From the NCBI GenBank assembly GCA_900708905.1, contig CAADRB010000026.1, positions 1,591,185-1,655,184 on the forward strand: 64,000 bases of DNA, in the 5' to 3' direction. This stretch comes from Hymenolepis diminuta (taxonomy: Eukaryota > Platyhelminthes > Cestoda > Cyclophyllidea > Hymenolepididae). Shown here in pieces: positions 1 to 13,807 of this stretch (position 1 is its first letter; every line of letters starts with the position of its first letter). The notes under the pieces were generated by a model. That model did no database searches. It worked only from the letters and a program-made list of their open reading frames with translations, and was not told the DNA's origin. Made by a program: the position numbers and the translations under genes.

Positions 1-425
1 AATTGTGAAGCAGAACACCAAGAGTTGAGTAGACCAAAAATGTATTCAGGGAAGCCACAATGCGTAACAGAGAGAGGGAGAGAAAGAGGGAGAGCAGCGT
101 GCTGNGGAAGAGAGGAGATGAACAGGACGTGTAGGAGTCCGCACTGACCAGTGTGTGTTGTCTGGAAAAACGAGGGTAGCTTTATCTGGGTCACTTGGGT
201 AAGGCCACGCCAGAGCATGAGCGCAGATGTGCTTTTTATGTGAAGCGAGGCGGTTATAGAAAAGAGGGGAAATCGATGGACGCGTAGACATGGCAGATAG
301 GGGTCATGCGTCATAGGGACATAAATGAGGTTGCTCCAACTTCGTGGGCGGAAAAACTGAGGTATTATCGTGGAGAATGCGAATAAAAGGTAATTCTGAA
401 AATGCATAGAGAGTTATCCTTCAAA
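1..425 (+). mobile_element. LTR-like repeat L1
   Basis: Shares an ordered set of blocks with the copy at 38560: CACCAAGAGTTGAGTAGACC near the left, a purine-rich stretch, CACTTGGGTAAGGCCACGC, GGTTATAGAAAA, CAGATAGGGGTCAT, CTTCGTGGGCGGAAAA and a closing AATAAAAGGTAATTCTGA. The blocks look like one LTR or a TRIM-type element. A single ambiguous base is at 105. The left end may be cut by the window edge. Confidence 0.6.
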
Positions 426-1779
426 CTAAAACCCCAACTAAACGCAGAAATAACAAACTTTGCAGATTTATCGTCATTATATTCGATTATTTGTTGAGAG
501 CATGCTAGCAGTTCATAACTCATTTCAATTTTAATGCTCTGGAATTTTTGTGGATAGTTATGGTGCCCTCGTTCTCTTCCATTTGGAACGATTGGGTCTA
601 GAGGAATCTCACTTCCAGATTGCCACTATATATGACCCTGCCAGGAATTTGCATAACTTTTCCGACTAATAGAAGTCGAAATTGCCAACACATTCTATTA
701 GTCCGACTTAACTAGAGCAATTGGTCGTTTCATTCACTGAATGCCCATCGATAAGCAACAAACTTGGGAACTCGTACTTCGCATTCGAGCTTGTTAAGTC
801 ATGCGTCGTTGGGTTATTAATAGACTCATATAATTATTATTGTCGAGTCACTAATAATAAAGATTATAGAATATACTATTCGGACACGTGGATACACAGT
901 TGGAACAGAGGGAAATCAATTTTGGGGAAAAGATAAGAAAATTGATCCATACAATTTTGGAAATTTTAGCAAATATACAAATTTTATGAATAATGAACAA
1001 TAAACTGTTGATTTCATTTTTTGAAAAAAAATATTCCTTTTATCCAGCCGACTTGTTTGATATCGACCATTTTTTCGAATGCTTTTCCACAATAACATCA
1101 TATGCAAGGTGGTTTGTGCTGCCATGTCCGATTATGGTATGTAAATAATCGTAAAGAACTAAGTAAACAAACATAAAAATATTTTTTAAAATATCAGAGT
1201 ATCTGTAGGAGCGGCAATAAAATTTTTACAGTTCTACCACATTGATGCAGTGTAGATATCCTGTTGATTATATAAATGCATTGCATTAGGGAAAATAAAA
1301 TTATCTACCCACCTCAGAACTTTTGTGTTCCTCAGTTCTTGTAAGTTATTCGTTTTGACTATGATCAGAGTTAACTGACCAATTTATTGAATTGTGAGTT
1401 GTGTATCATCCGCTCTCGTTATATGTTGAATAGGAGTTTGTGAATACCAATTGCTTTAATATTCTGATAAAATATCGACCAGATTTATGAAACTTTAATG
1501 TAAATTGATTATTATGCTCGTTTTGACGGTCAAAACTGTACCTATTGGATAGAGGGGACACTTCTGTTTGTACTGAACCGAAATTATTTTTGGTCATAAA
1601 GTAAAATACTGTGACAATTAAAAATTTTGCTTTTAGATATGTAAATCTTCTGCTCTTCCCAATCGGACTAAATTTGCTTTTGTTAAATTTGTGCCAATCC
1701 TAAATCTGAATTTTACAATATATAATGGGGTCAATGTTAAACAAGGGTTGGTTCACAAAGCCAGATCTCTCTGGAAGCT
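426..1779. other. No gene seen
   Basis: AT-rich sequence between two repeats. The short open frames show no family resemblance and no splice context. Confidence 0.6.
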
Positions 1780-2330
1780 AAAGGATGAATCCTTTCTTCT
1801 CCGAAATATTTATCTTACATCATCTCTAATCATCACCAAATTTGATTATCCTGTCTTTATAGTAGTGTCTGTAAACTTTTAACCTCTCCTGACCCAAGCA
1901 CTCCATAGACAAACATCGTGTGTCCTCAACTGGCCTATTTCTCATCTACTCGGAAAAGGTAAGCATACCTTGGACGATAATAGCAGACACCGCTTAGTCG
2001 GCTTTGGTATTAACCAGTCCTGTCTGCACTGGCCCTTCCTTTTCCTACAATCGTCCCGACCAATTAAAGCACGCATACAGTTATATCCTTATGCGTGTCC
2101 TCACCCAAAGTGTCGATTATAAGTAGCCTTCCATTAGACACACACATATAGGGCACACAGGGGACCCTAACTCGTCAAATGCATCTCCCGTTGCTCAATC
2201 CTTCTCCTCCAATTCCCTATTTTTCCCTTGAGACTCTGTACTGAGTTTTGTTCAATACAACCTGGTCTACGCAATCCTTGGTGTTATTTTTCTTTCATTT
2301 ACTGTCGCTACAGACTGGTGACCCTCAACA
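1780..2330 (-). mobile_element. LTR-like repeat L2
   Basis: Reverse-complement relative of the element in GUK1 intron 2. Shared blocks include GGATGAATCCTTTCTTCTCC, TTTATAGTAGTGTCTGTAAA, CCAGTCCTGTCTGCACTG, CGCATAAGGATAT (on the complement) and GGGCCACCAGATTGTTGAGG (on the complement). Roughly 75-85% alike by eye. No gag or pol next to it. Confidence 0.75.
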
Positions 2331-5300
2331 ATCTGGTGGCCCTCTACAAAGCTTAATTGTTATGTATATGAGAGAGACTCTAATAATATGACTATTGGAT
2401 CTTAAGGAAGAAGAGAAAATCCGTGCATATATGGGTGGGCTGGCTTTCCAGCAGAATTAATTATTAATGAGCCTTTTACACTAAACTAGCAGGACGTAAC
2501 ATTATATTACTGAAAGAATTGTTGGAGGCGTCTAATAAAGATATCTTTTCTAAGAGAACGCGCAAATGAATGGTTTGTGGATGGTGAATAACATTTTATG
2601 AAAAGAATGTCCAAAGACATCGCGTTTACAAAATTCATTAGTATAGATTCAACAAAAGATGTGAGAATGTTCATCAAGTCAAAGCGCCTCAAATAAGCAC
2701 AAATGAATTTGCCCTACTGAACAAGCTGAAATAAAAAAAAAGCATACATTATATGTAAATATGAAATAAAAATTGATGCATTCCTAATAACTTTACTCGT
2801 CTTTTTTTTATAAGCAGTCGTTAATTAGCAAGTACTTATAAAATAAAACTTATAAATATTTAATAAACGCAAAGCAAATACAATTATTATTATACAAAAG
2901 GAATTTGGTGGCGTCCCTGGAACAGCGGAAGAAAATTTTTCCAAAATAGGGCGTTCCTAACTTTCAAATACAACGTGTATCGATTGCACTTTTAATTTCC
3001 AATGTAGCATTCCCTACAACAGAACTGTTAATCGGTGCATTGTTCTAATGTGTATTAACAGCGGAAAAGACGAGAATCGAGGCAAAATAATGTGCATAGG
3101 GGAGATTATTTGAGTTATACGAGTACCATTCCGCACTACTAAATTGGATGCTTAAATTAGTAATATACTAACATTGTATCCTGAGATGACTAAAGCACTA
3201 TCAAAGAGCCACGTGACAACCAATTCCTGAGAGTGACCGTATGCGCGTGAGACTGTGATTTGTGTTTTTGTTTACCATAGCGCACTAAGATCAAGGTCAG
3301 TTAATGAGTAAAGAATAATAGGAAGTTGAAAATTCAGATATTGAGGAGGAGTTGGCTAAGTAGGGAATCACTATCACCTTTCTAAAAGATATTACAATTT
3401 AACTTTAATGGAAACTTAAGAATTTATAAACGGGGATAAAGAAATGCGCGATAGACAGACGCTTCCTCTTATAAGATCCTTACATGTAGAGGTCAGCCAA
3501 TGTTGAACATCAGTCAAACGGAAGCGCTTTATTAAACCACGAAGTCCATTGGGATATAGAAAAATATTATAACTGATTATAAATATTCGTCATTTTTCAG
3601 GCACAACATTATATTTTGTTCTTATAAGTGGAAAATCTCCAGTGTAATCTCATTATTTTGGTTTTTGAAATTTTAAGGCAAACTACGAGATTATTTACAA
3701 GCTATTTACAATTTTGAACTTACTCAAACCGCTGATTTATATATACATATATAATTAATAGTAATAAGTATGTTTTGTTATAATGAATTACTGACCTTGG
3801 TATTTCGGGAGAAGATTTAAATTTCACTTTTAAATAATTGAGAAAAGGTACGGCATCAAAATAGAATTCGAAACAACAATTTTTCACGCATTATTCTTTC
3901 GTATAAAATTAAACATAACCTTTAGGACATTTGTTAAAATTTTATAATAAGAATAAATTTTACAGATTTTGACATTTAATTTAGTAAATTATACAATAGA
4001 ACTAAATTTTCCATCTGTTCGAGATAATGTTTTTTTCATTTTTTTTAGCAAAAAATTATCGAAATCTTAAAAATTTAATATTTTTCGTAATAGTATTTTT
4101 TTCTATTTTGGGACTTTCTATTTGTGCAGTTGAGAATGAATTGGGTTACATTAATAATAAATTATATAGATATCGTAATATTTATTCACTTATATTTTAC
4201 TTTTTCATTTAAAATGAAGTTTTTTATTGGTCCACAGCATTCTCAGCAGTTGAAAACTTGCTGACAGAGGCGGCATTTATTAGGATACTTTTAGTTTAGG
4301 TTTGAGTATTTTAAATTATTCTTGGGGCGACTTTAACTATTTATGTTCTCAATTGTTATAAAAACCTCTCTAAGAGTGTAGAAGTACGCTCATGAGTTGA
4401 CCAGAACATACGACGGCATTCGAATGTATGTTCACAAAAATTCATAACGGCCTTCACAAAAATGTAATTAATGCAGTTATTGCAAAAAGTGCTTCTGTAA
4501 TGTAGTAAATAAGCGGTAATGACATGCACACACTCAAACTGTATTACTAACCCTCCACAGGCAAGGATTCATGTACTTTTGCAAGAATTCAATTGGAGAA
4601 TGGAATCAAATTACTGTGGCTAACAACAGTGTCAATTGATCATCATAATTACCTGACGAGGCAATTAATGAGATCGATATTGCTGTATCTGAGTAAGGTT
4701 AAGATGATGGGAAAAGGTGATTGAATATACACTATATCAAGGATTTATATCACCACAACAACCTTCTGCAATAACTGCAATCTTAAAAATTTTTCTTTGA
4801 CACTTTCATTGGTCATTATATTAGTTTTATTTTTGCGGAAAAAGAACAACAGAGTATCTATGGGCCTGTTTACTTTGAGCTTTATTAATCAAGATTGATG
4901 AATGATTAACCCAACATGTTTATTGGCTATTAGAATCCTGATTCCACAAGGTTTGTTTAAACATATCAGCATTTTGTTGTCAGTCCCTTGTTTGTGTTCA
5001 AGTAAAACGACCTTTATACCTCAAGGACAAATTTTAATGGATCTTCAAAGAGCAAATAAATTTTCAAAATAAATTTGCAGATTTTATCAAATAAAATGTT
5101 CCGTAGTTATCCACTTTGTTAATGGTCTGACAATATCCTTCTGTCGATACGAGAATAGTCAATGTTTGTTAATGAATAAACACTGATGGCGAAACATTTT
5201 ACACTTCCCAGTATTTTGGACAATTCTCCTTGAAAGTGAGAGTTCGATAAAATAAACGGTATATTTTGCATCATTCATCATTAATAATAATAAGAGCGCA

Positions 5301-8300
5301 TTTCTATTTCCAAAAGTAGTTTAAGTGAATTGTAAGAGGTATAAAGTTAAAAGTTATTAAAAATCAAATTTTTCATGCGAAAAAGTTCCCAAAATTATCT
5401 TGTATGCAATATTCAGTTAATACAATTCTAAGGTACCTTACTTTTGGCAATTTTATGTCATATCTAATTTCTTACCGTCAAAATACTCCTTGTAGCTTGG
5501 AACTTCCTGTCAACCCCTCCCCGTCGGAACGGACGAACATGAAAGACGGTCTGATGCATCTTTTATTTTAATAAAAATTCCATCATGACAGACAAAAGTA
5601 ATCATTGTGCTAATTTGGAGCCCAGGAAGATGAATAAAACACGAGTAGTGCATAAAATTTTAAAAGAAGAAAGTTAGATAATATTTAAATAATACATCCT
5701 AGAAAAAAGAATTTTTTCTTTATTTTATTTTTTCTCGATTTTTGAACTGAATAAATGAAACACAAGCAGAGCCAAATTTTTATATTTTATAATTTAGTGA
5801 TATTTTAAGCATTTTCAATGAAAACATTAATTAATTTAATGGTTGAAATTTGATTTAACAGTACATTTGCATTAATTAGTGTTTTGAGACTTCAGAAATG
5901 CTCAACTGCAAACTCAAAATATTTTACAAAATTTTTCCAACATTTTCAACCAAGCTCTACTTGAAAAGATCAATCAATCGGTAAATAAGGTGCATTAAGA
6001 AACATTTCTATAATGATGCCAACCCGGAGGTATTAAAATTAAAACAGCACTTCAAGGTCAATGAAAATTAAAACGGCTGCGTGTCTACTTTCCCTTTTGT
6101 CTCTCTCACTTTCGATTAATTAAACTTACTAATAGTTTAATGGGATGATAATTTTATTAAATATATACCGGTGAATAAGTAAACTACTTTTTATATTAGT
6201 TACATGTGTTGCCACGGTCCTTACTCGCATTACTCTAACTATTTACTTTATTATTAGTTCATTTAGAAAATTTTAATTAATAAAACAAATAAAATAAAAC
6301 AAATTCATATTTATTAATTATAAAAATGGCATCATCATGAAGCGCGATTTCGGCCAATTGAGCTTGACATAAGAAGTTTCATATCCGGAAATTAGTGGTT
6401 TATTGAATACTGGCTAGCGGGATTGCTATAAAATTCTGCCCAAGTCTCTGGCAATGAAGAAAATCAAAGAAATGGCAGAATGCTTGGCATTAAATCAGCA
6501 GATTTGGAAGTTCGGCCATTAAATGATCGAAGTAAATACGTATCCTAAGAGATATATTACACGTAAAAAATAGTAAGAGTTTGCGTTTTAATATTTCAAT
6601 AAGTTTTTCTTAAGGCTGTCTATAAGAAAATTTAAAAATGGAACTGTAATTACACTCAATTTCTTTTAAAAATACAAAAATATATGTGCAAATTCAATTA
6701 CTTTCCCAATAGACCCAAGTAACTGAAAAGATTTCATTGGCCCTAAAGAAACACTATTTGAATTTTGCATTATGTGGTCAGTCACTGAAAAATTTGGCTG
6801 CAAACTAAAAAGTGAATATTTAATTAATTAAACATTGATTTAAAGCAATAAAGTCGATTCTTCGTGAATATCAGTTCTAAACGAGTTTTCACCGATACTT
6901 ATTCAAAAATGTCAGTGAAATTAACTTTATTAAAAAATTTTTGAAGATAAATAATGCATATTAAGTAACGACAAGTTAATTGTGGAGGAATTAAAAGAAT
7001 TTAATTTATTTTTCAAAGCATGGCCAAATTTTATTTAATTAAATTTATAAAAAGCACTTTTTTGTCAATTTTTTTAATCCACTCTCATTCGATTTATAGT
7101 ACTATTGAGCGGAATCTATTAATAACTTGCAATCAAATGAGTGAGATTGCAATTAAATAAAATTCTTATTTATTTAACTTACATAAATATTTCTTTAAAA
7201 TTGTAGTGTTATTTTCATCAAACACAAAAGGTATATTAAATTTGAATGGAAATTTTGAAATTGCTACTTCAAACTATTGTATTGCTGTATTGTTGCATTG
7301 CTATTAGAACCTATTGTCTTATTGTATAAATTTGTACAATTAATTAAAATTTAATCATCTAACATCAAGAAAGTAGAAAAACAACCTTTTTAGATTTTAA
7401 ATTTGCTATTACCAGTGATATTAAATTCATTTTATTCTCTGCTCATTCGTTATTTAACTCAAAACGGCTTAATTTTTCAACTTCGAAATGTCTTCCATTA
7501 TTTGGTTGAAGTTAAACAACACTTCCTTTCAGTCCAAGAATGCAATCAATATTAAACGCCAAACCCGAAATGGCATTGTTTTGCCTTTTAATAAACTGGA
7601 GACAAAAATGGATTTTTTCAAACCTTTCCACTGAATGCGTTACTCACTGAAAGTGTTTGTTATCTAGCAGTGAACTTGCATCTACCGTTATGGTCTGACA
7701 TATGAGACTTACTCTCAAATTGAAGAAAGTGGAATACTTCTCCAGTTTAACAATTCATGAGTACTTGATGACTTGAATATAAGAATGAGTGTAAAGGTCT
7801 AATGTGTCTTCCGGTTAACCTACGTGATGCGGAATTATGCTCTGTAATTTGGAAGTAGGAGGAAAGCAGATTAAAAGCCCTTGCTCATGTTCGCAATCCC
7901 ATTGGACAGCAAACAACTTTTTCATAAAATTAAAACTTTGCCGTTAGGTCATTTTATATACATAAATAAATTTGATGAGTAGTTTGCATTAATTCTTGTA
8001 ACATAAACAAAGGCATTTAAACAAGGTAATACTTTCAATTTCTGCAATTTTCTGACTCTCCAGGTGCCTGACTCTCCAGTAAAAAAATAAATTCCTGGAT
8101 AATTTTAAAAGCTTTATACATTTCCTGTTTTTTACGATTAATTGGAATTTATCTCTTTTTGCTTTCTTTTAATGATAAACTCAAATGCACTAAAGGATTC
8201 AGTAACGAACGAGCGGTTTTCGTTAGTGATTCAAGAGGTACAAGGATTAGTGTAACCTGAATAGGATGTAATAAAGGATGCGGACAATGTTACACAGAGA

Positions 8301-11300
8301 GGAAAGTTAAAAATTTTTAAATGATGGCATCTAACAGATGAGTATTTCAAGTTAAAGAATCAAACGACGCTTAAATTTTTGACCAAAATTTCCTTTTTTA
8401 AAATTATTTTGAAAAATTATCTAATAATGAGTAATTTGTGAAACTCTGTAATTATTGAGGCATTTTTATTCAATTATTATTAATTATATATGCATTTATT
8501 TGTTAATCAGATAAGATCCATCTAATATGTTGCTAGGGATACAGGCTAATTTTTATAAGATTCACATTGCGCTTCTTGCATCCAAGTAGCTTTAGGAGAT
8601 TACCTCAAATAGATTAATTTTATAAATAAAAAATATTTAGAATAAAACAACATCCAGAGAAATGCCCAAAGTGGCAAAATTTGTTTAAATTAAAATAAGG
8701 CTCTGTAGTTTTAAAGCGTTGATTAAAATATACTCTATTAAATTACTGAGAGCACTGTAATATTAATCTTAGAACTTTTTAAATATGTTTTCTAAAGTCA
8801 AAACAAAATTTGTAACATTATTTTATTTTATAATTGCTATTAAAACTTAATTTAATGTGCAAAATTTGTGGTAAAATTGAGGCAAAAATTTATCAAATAA
8901 AAGATAATATTTAAGTTGATAAATCAATGAAATGGTACTCAGACCTATTATTAAAACTGTTCATGTAACAATTTTCTGAGAGTTTGAGCTACCGAAATGA
9001 ATGGATTCACTTAAAAAATAATGTATCACTCAATATTTTTCTTAAAACGGACTGACTTTAATTGTCTGAAAGCGATTATTATTGGACGTTAAAATACTTT
9101 GATGATTAGACCGTCAAAAGTTGTTAATACTTCTAAGAATTGTGGTTGCCCTTTAATCTCAAATTCCAATGCTTTACAAGGAGATAAATTTAAGAAGAAC
9201 TATAATTTTATGCCTTCAGTTAAATCGCCAATTACGATGGTATTTCTTTCTCCTAGAACCATTCGATTGCGGCAAATTTCACTTCAATGACGTCTACAAG
9301 ACAGACGATTTGATATGCAACTTCAAAGAACTCACATTTAAGGATTTTTTTGTGTAAAAGAAGGAAGATAATTGATAATCAGTCATCCATAAGACGACGG
9401 CGAGTTTTAATGAAGTTAAGCAACAAAAAAAGTTTGTTCAACATTTAACTTTGCCAGTACACCGTGAAACGCATGACATTCAAATTTTCCTCTTCATCTA
9501 TAAAATTCATTAAAACTGATATTTGTGATAACTTTGCAAAGATATTTATTTTTATTTAAGTAAAATAACTACTGCATACTAACGTTGATGATATACTACA
9601 GAAATATACGTCCTAAATTGTGTGGCAGTAGTGTTTATTGCTAAATATATCTAAATGTGTTTGGACTGTTAGATGTTGCATAACAGTTGATAGATGTACT
9701 CCTGGAATTACTATTTTTACTTGATAATAAATAAAATTTACGATCACCAAAAATATTTTGGCTTAATTACTTAAGTATTTCAAGGCCACTTGTCGGAAAA
9801 TTTTAATTAGCATTATATTTGTAAATTTCTTTTCATAGGTTAACAATCGTTTCAATTCTAATCTATTGCTTTTAGATTACTATTGAAAATATTTAAAGAC
9901 CTGTTAAGTCTCACCGGAGTCATTTACCTGAGCATGTAACATTTACGATAAAGCAATTAAAACAAAACGCTAATTTAAAATTAGAAAAGTGTTGCCTCCT
10001 GTGAATCAAACTTGTGCAGTTTTACAAATGACGTACCAGATGGGTTTTATAAACAAATATGATTGGTCGACTCGGCCAACAGTTGGAAGGTTTTATTTCA
10101 ACTTCAAAACTACTTTTCGACTGAAAAAGCGTATGTTTTATAATTTGCAACATATTGATGCATTGCACTACGGCACTAAAATCGTCCAGTAATTTTTACT
10201 GGTTGTTTTTCACATCAGATAGCTCATTGGTTTCTTTCTTTTTGATCAAGTTCTCATAAAGTTTCTGATATTTCATAAGATATGAAATTTTTACTCAGTA
10301 ATTTTAAAGTATGTTAATCTTTTATAGATATTAGGCAATATATACATTAAATAAAATTTATATACAAATGGTAAGTTTAAAAAAATTTCCGTTCAAAATA
10401 TTATGGCTGAGCGAATTGGCACTTATTTTCTTACATTAAATAAAAGCTTTCATTAAAAATCTAATTTATTTTTTCTCATTGGAAACTGTCATAGTTTATA
10501 AAACCACTAAAATAAAATATAACCCAGCATCCCTAGCTAAAATAAGGCAAACATTTCCGCATTTCAAAATGTCATAGTGAGGTTAAATGATCTCCGGATA
10601 GAAAATGAATTAAAATATGAAATTGACATTAAAAACATCTGCCACTTTTAATCAAATTATGGCACCAAAACTAAGGCAGGACAAGTTAATATATTAATTG
10701 AAGATCCGTTTCTGCAAAAGTTACAATATCTGAGCAGAAATATTACGCTAACATTTACCATAAATCACATTTTCTCCAACAAAAGAACAAACAAATTTTA
10801 TTTTTTATCAATAATTTTTAGCAATGCTTGTCTCATGTAAAGTTTCGTGAGCTTTTCTGCGTTAGATCCACGTTTGCAAACGGCATCCTGCAAGTATCCC
10901 CATTAAAAGAAGGAGCAAATGTGTTCTTATAGTTTCAATGACTAATCAATGCGCCTGACAATAATAGCCGAACAACATGGACTGGAACTGAATTAGGATC
11001 TCTAAATATAATAACAAATGCTATTAAATAAATATTGAAATGATAGAAAATTATGATATTGAATCTGAATCAGCAAAATGTTTAGTTAAAATATGTCCCT
11101 GATTGTTGGATAAAAATAACTTATTTTTTCGGCAAAAATATGTTAATCATATATTGTTAATTGTTTCTGACACTTTGTTAAAATGTGCCCAATGGCGGGT
11201 TTTCAGGACAACTTGTCATCGCGCTTACCGGATCCCAGCAGAATTCAGCTTTGACATCAGTTATTTACAACATGCGCAGTAATTAAAAAGGATACATCGA

Positions 11301-13770
11301 ACCACATCAGCCGTTACCGCCATTCAGTAGATATCAGATCAAGAATTTCTGATTACTCTGCATGCAGTCTTGTCGGTTCATTCCAGATGTTTGCAATATA
11401 ACTAAAACGTGTAATAAATACTCCGTATTAATATATTTAAATGCTCTATTTGTTCAGCTGTGTACCGCGATAGATAAATCAAGTGTTTACATTATTATTA
11501 GGCCTTTATTAAGGCTAAAAAATCCTTGTTTAAGTAGATCTGTTGTCAGAATTATTCAAAGTTAAATTTTTACAATTTAAACTGTTTAGATATCTGATAT
11601 TCGGCTTAATTAACAAATATTAAGCCTTTCAGCAATATAAATTCACGTAAGTGTCAAGAGTAATGAAAATGTTTCATATAATACGATTTATTAGTTAAAA
11701 ATTTTGGAAAATGCAAATGCATGCAACATTAAAAATAATTAAATGGTTTGTTTGCAACAATTAGGAACTAAACGCTACATTTAAAATGAAATTATACAAT
11801 TTGCATAGTTTAGATTTTGTTTAATATTAATTATAGTGGTATTCGTCTAAAATACATTATTTAAAAGTAATTAAAATGAATTTCCTTTTTTATATGGAAC
11901 GGAGCGCATGTATATTTTTTTTGAGATTTTAGAAGTAGATTTTATGAATAGCGAACGATTTAATAATAATGAAAATTGATAATTAGATGAAACTTAAAGT
12001 ATTATACGATAAGGATCTGATTGGTTAGCGGCAGCCAAAATAAACAGAAAAATTAAGATTTTTAATAAATTGCTCAATGCATCCTTATTAAAAAAACAAC
12101 TGTTTCTAAATATCGAAAACATCGTTTAGTTATTTCAATTTTTCACAAATTGGCGCCAAAAAAGAAGCTTTCTAATAAGCTGCAAGTAAACAGAAATCTG
12201 GGAGAAAAAGTTCTAAGTCTTTTAAATTAAATTATTTCAATTTCGACTTAGAATTGAAGATCAGTGTCTTTCATTTTTATAATTTTGATGAATTTTATCA
12301 CATTTATGTTTGCTCTTTTTGGTTCAGTACTCTTTTCAAACTCGATTTAGCACTTACAAGAAATGTGGCCTGCTTTTGATTCAAACTTTAAGATAAAGTG
12401 CTTTCAAATTGCAGAAATATATTTTATTTTTTGCTCCTATTGAAACTTAAGAAAATACCGGAAAATCTTATTACTATTTTGAGTCATTTATAAATCAATT
12501 AAGGTAGATCTAATCTTATTTTCATATAATAATAACTTTAGTTCAAATATAAAAAAATACAAATAATTTAAGGATTATATTTGAGGAAGATCATCTTCGT
12601 TCGAGCAACTATCGATTGCTAAAAATTATTTTATACATTTTGATTTTTTCAGTAATCAACCTATAAGATTTTATCAGAATCTTCATATTGTCGAGGTATT
12701 CTCTGGATCATATAATATGATCGGGATAACCATTGACGATTTTTCATTTAAATAAATTTTAGATAATCATGCTTCATTAAATAAGCTCCTATCTAACCTT
12801 TTTTAACTTATAAAACCATAAGAGATATACGTTGACATAATAATACAAAGAACCATTGATAAAGAATATTATTATTTTAATTCATTGTTAAAGTTTTGAA
12901 GGACTAACACAATGGCATGGAAATTAAAGAACGGAGTAGTTAAAAATCTGCAGTAAATAAATTATTTAAAAGCTTTATGAGCGTTTTTTCCAACACGATG
13001 GACATCGCTTTAACTTCAAATATGTGTAGCTCATGATTAGCCGTCTCTATTGGTCAAGAATTTATTGAGTTATCGCGTTGTTTTAAGATTAAATTTTCCA
13101 TTATCAATTAGTGCGACGAATCGAAATTTGAATATACCGCCACATCAATTTTAAAGAAGATTACCGTATTTCCGCACGTCCAGAAGTATATTTTAATACT
13201 CCACAGATTTCCTGCTTTTAAGAAAAGAAGTAAAAGTCTTAAACGTTGAAGGAAAGACATTTGCATTCTCATTTTGGAACTCAGTTATTCTTTTTCTCAT
13301 AAACAAACCGATTTACCAAATCAAAATTGCAGAAAAAGGACAAAATGTGATCAATACATAACTATTTTTAGGAAATAGAAATAACCATCTAAAACCTATA
13401 ATTAATTAACAATTAGGGACAATTTGAAGTGTATTTATAAGTTGATTTACTTATATTAGGGATTTATGCGGCCTTTTCCTCATGCCTGGTGAAGATTAAC
13501 GATACTTTTTGTTTTAAAACATGAACGAAGATGGAAAAAATTACGAGCTTTTTGCTTTATATTAAAATTTTGGAATTGATTTAAAATTTATATTCTATTG
13601 TTAATTTAACGATTGTTAGTTTATCATGAACTGAGGCATATATATATTTATGTATTAAATTAAACGTTCAAAGGATCAAATTTTGTTCACAAAACTCGAA
13701 CACGAGTAACAGTTTCTATCATGTGCTTCTTAAATCCCCCGCAAACCGCAGCGATTCAAACAAAGTTACA

Positions 13771-13807
13771 TCTATACATATGTATATATATATATATATA
13801 TATACAT
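13771..13807. repeat. TA microsatellite
   Basis: A run of (TA)n with ACATATG-type interruptions at its left end. Confidence 0.9.

Noticed and set aside
11195..11326. AATGGCGG and CCGCCATT as possible terminal inverted repeats of a MITE
   Set aside because: Only 8 bp of match and no target-site duplication could be seen.
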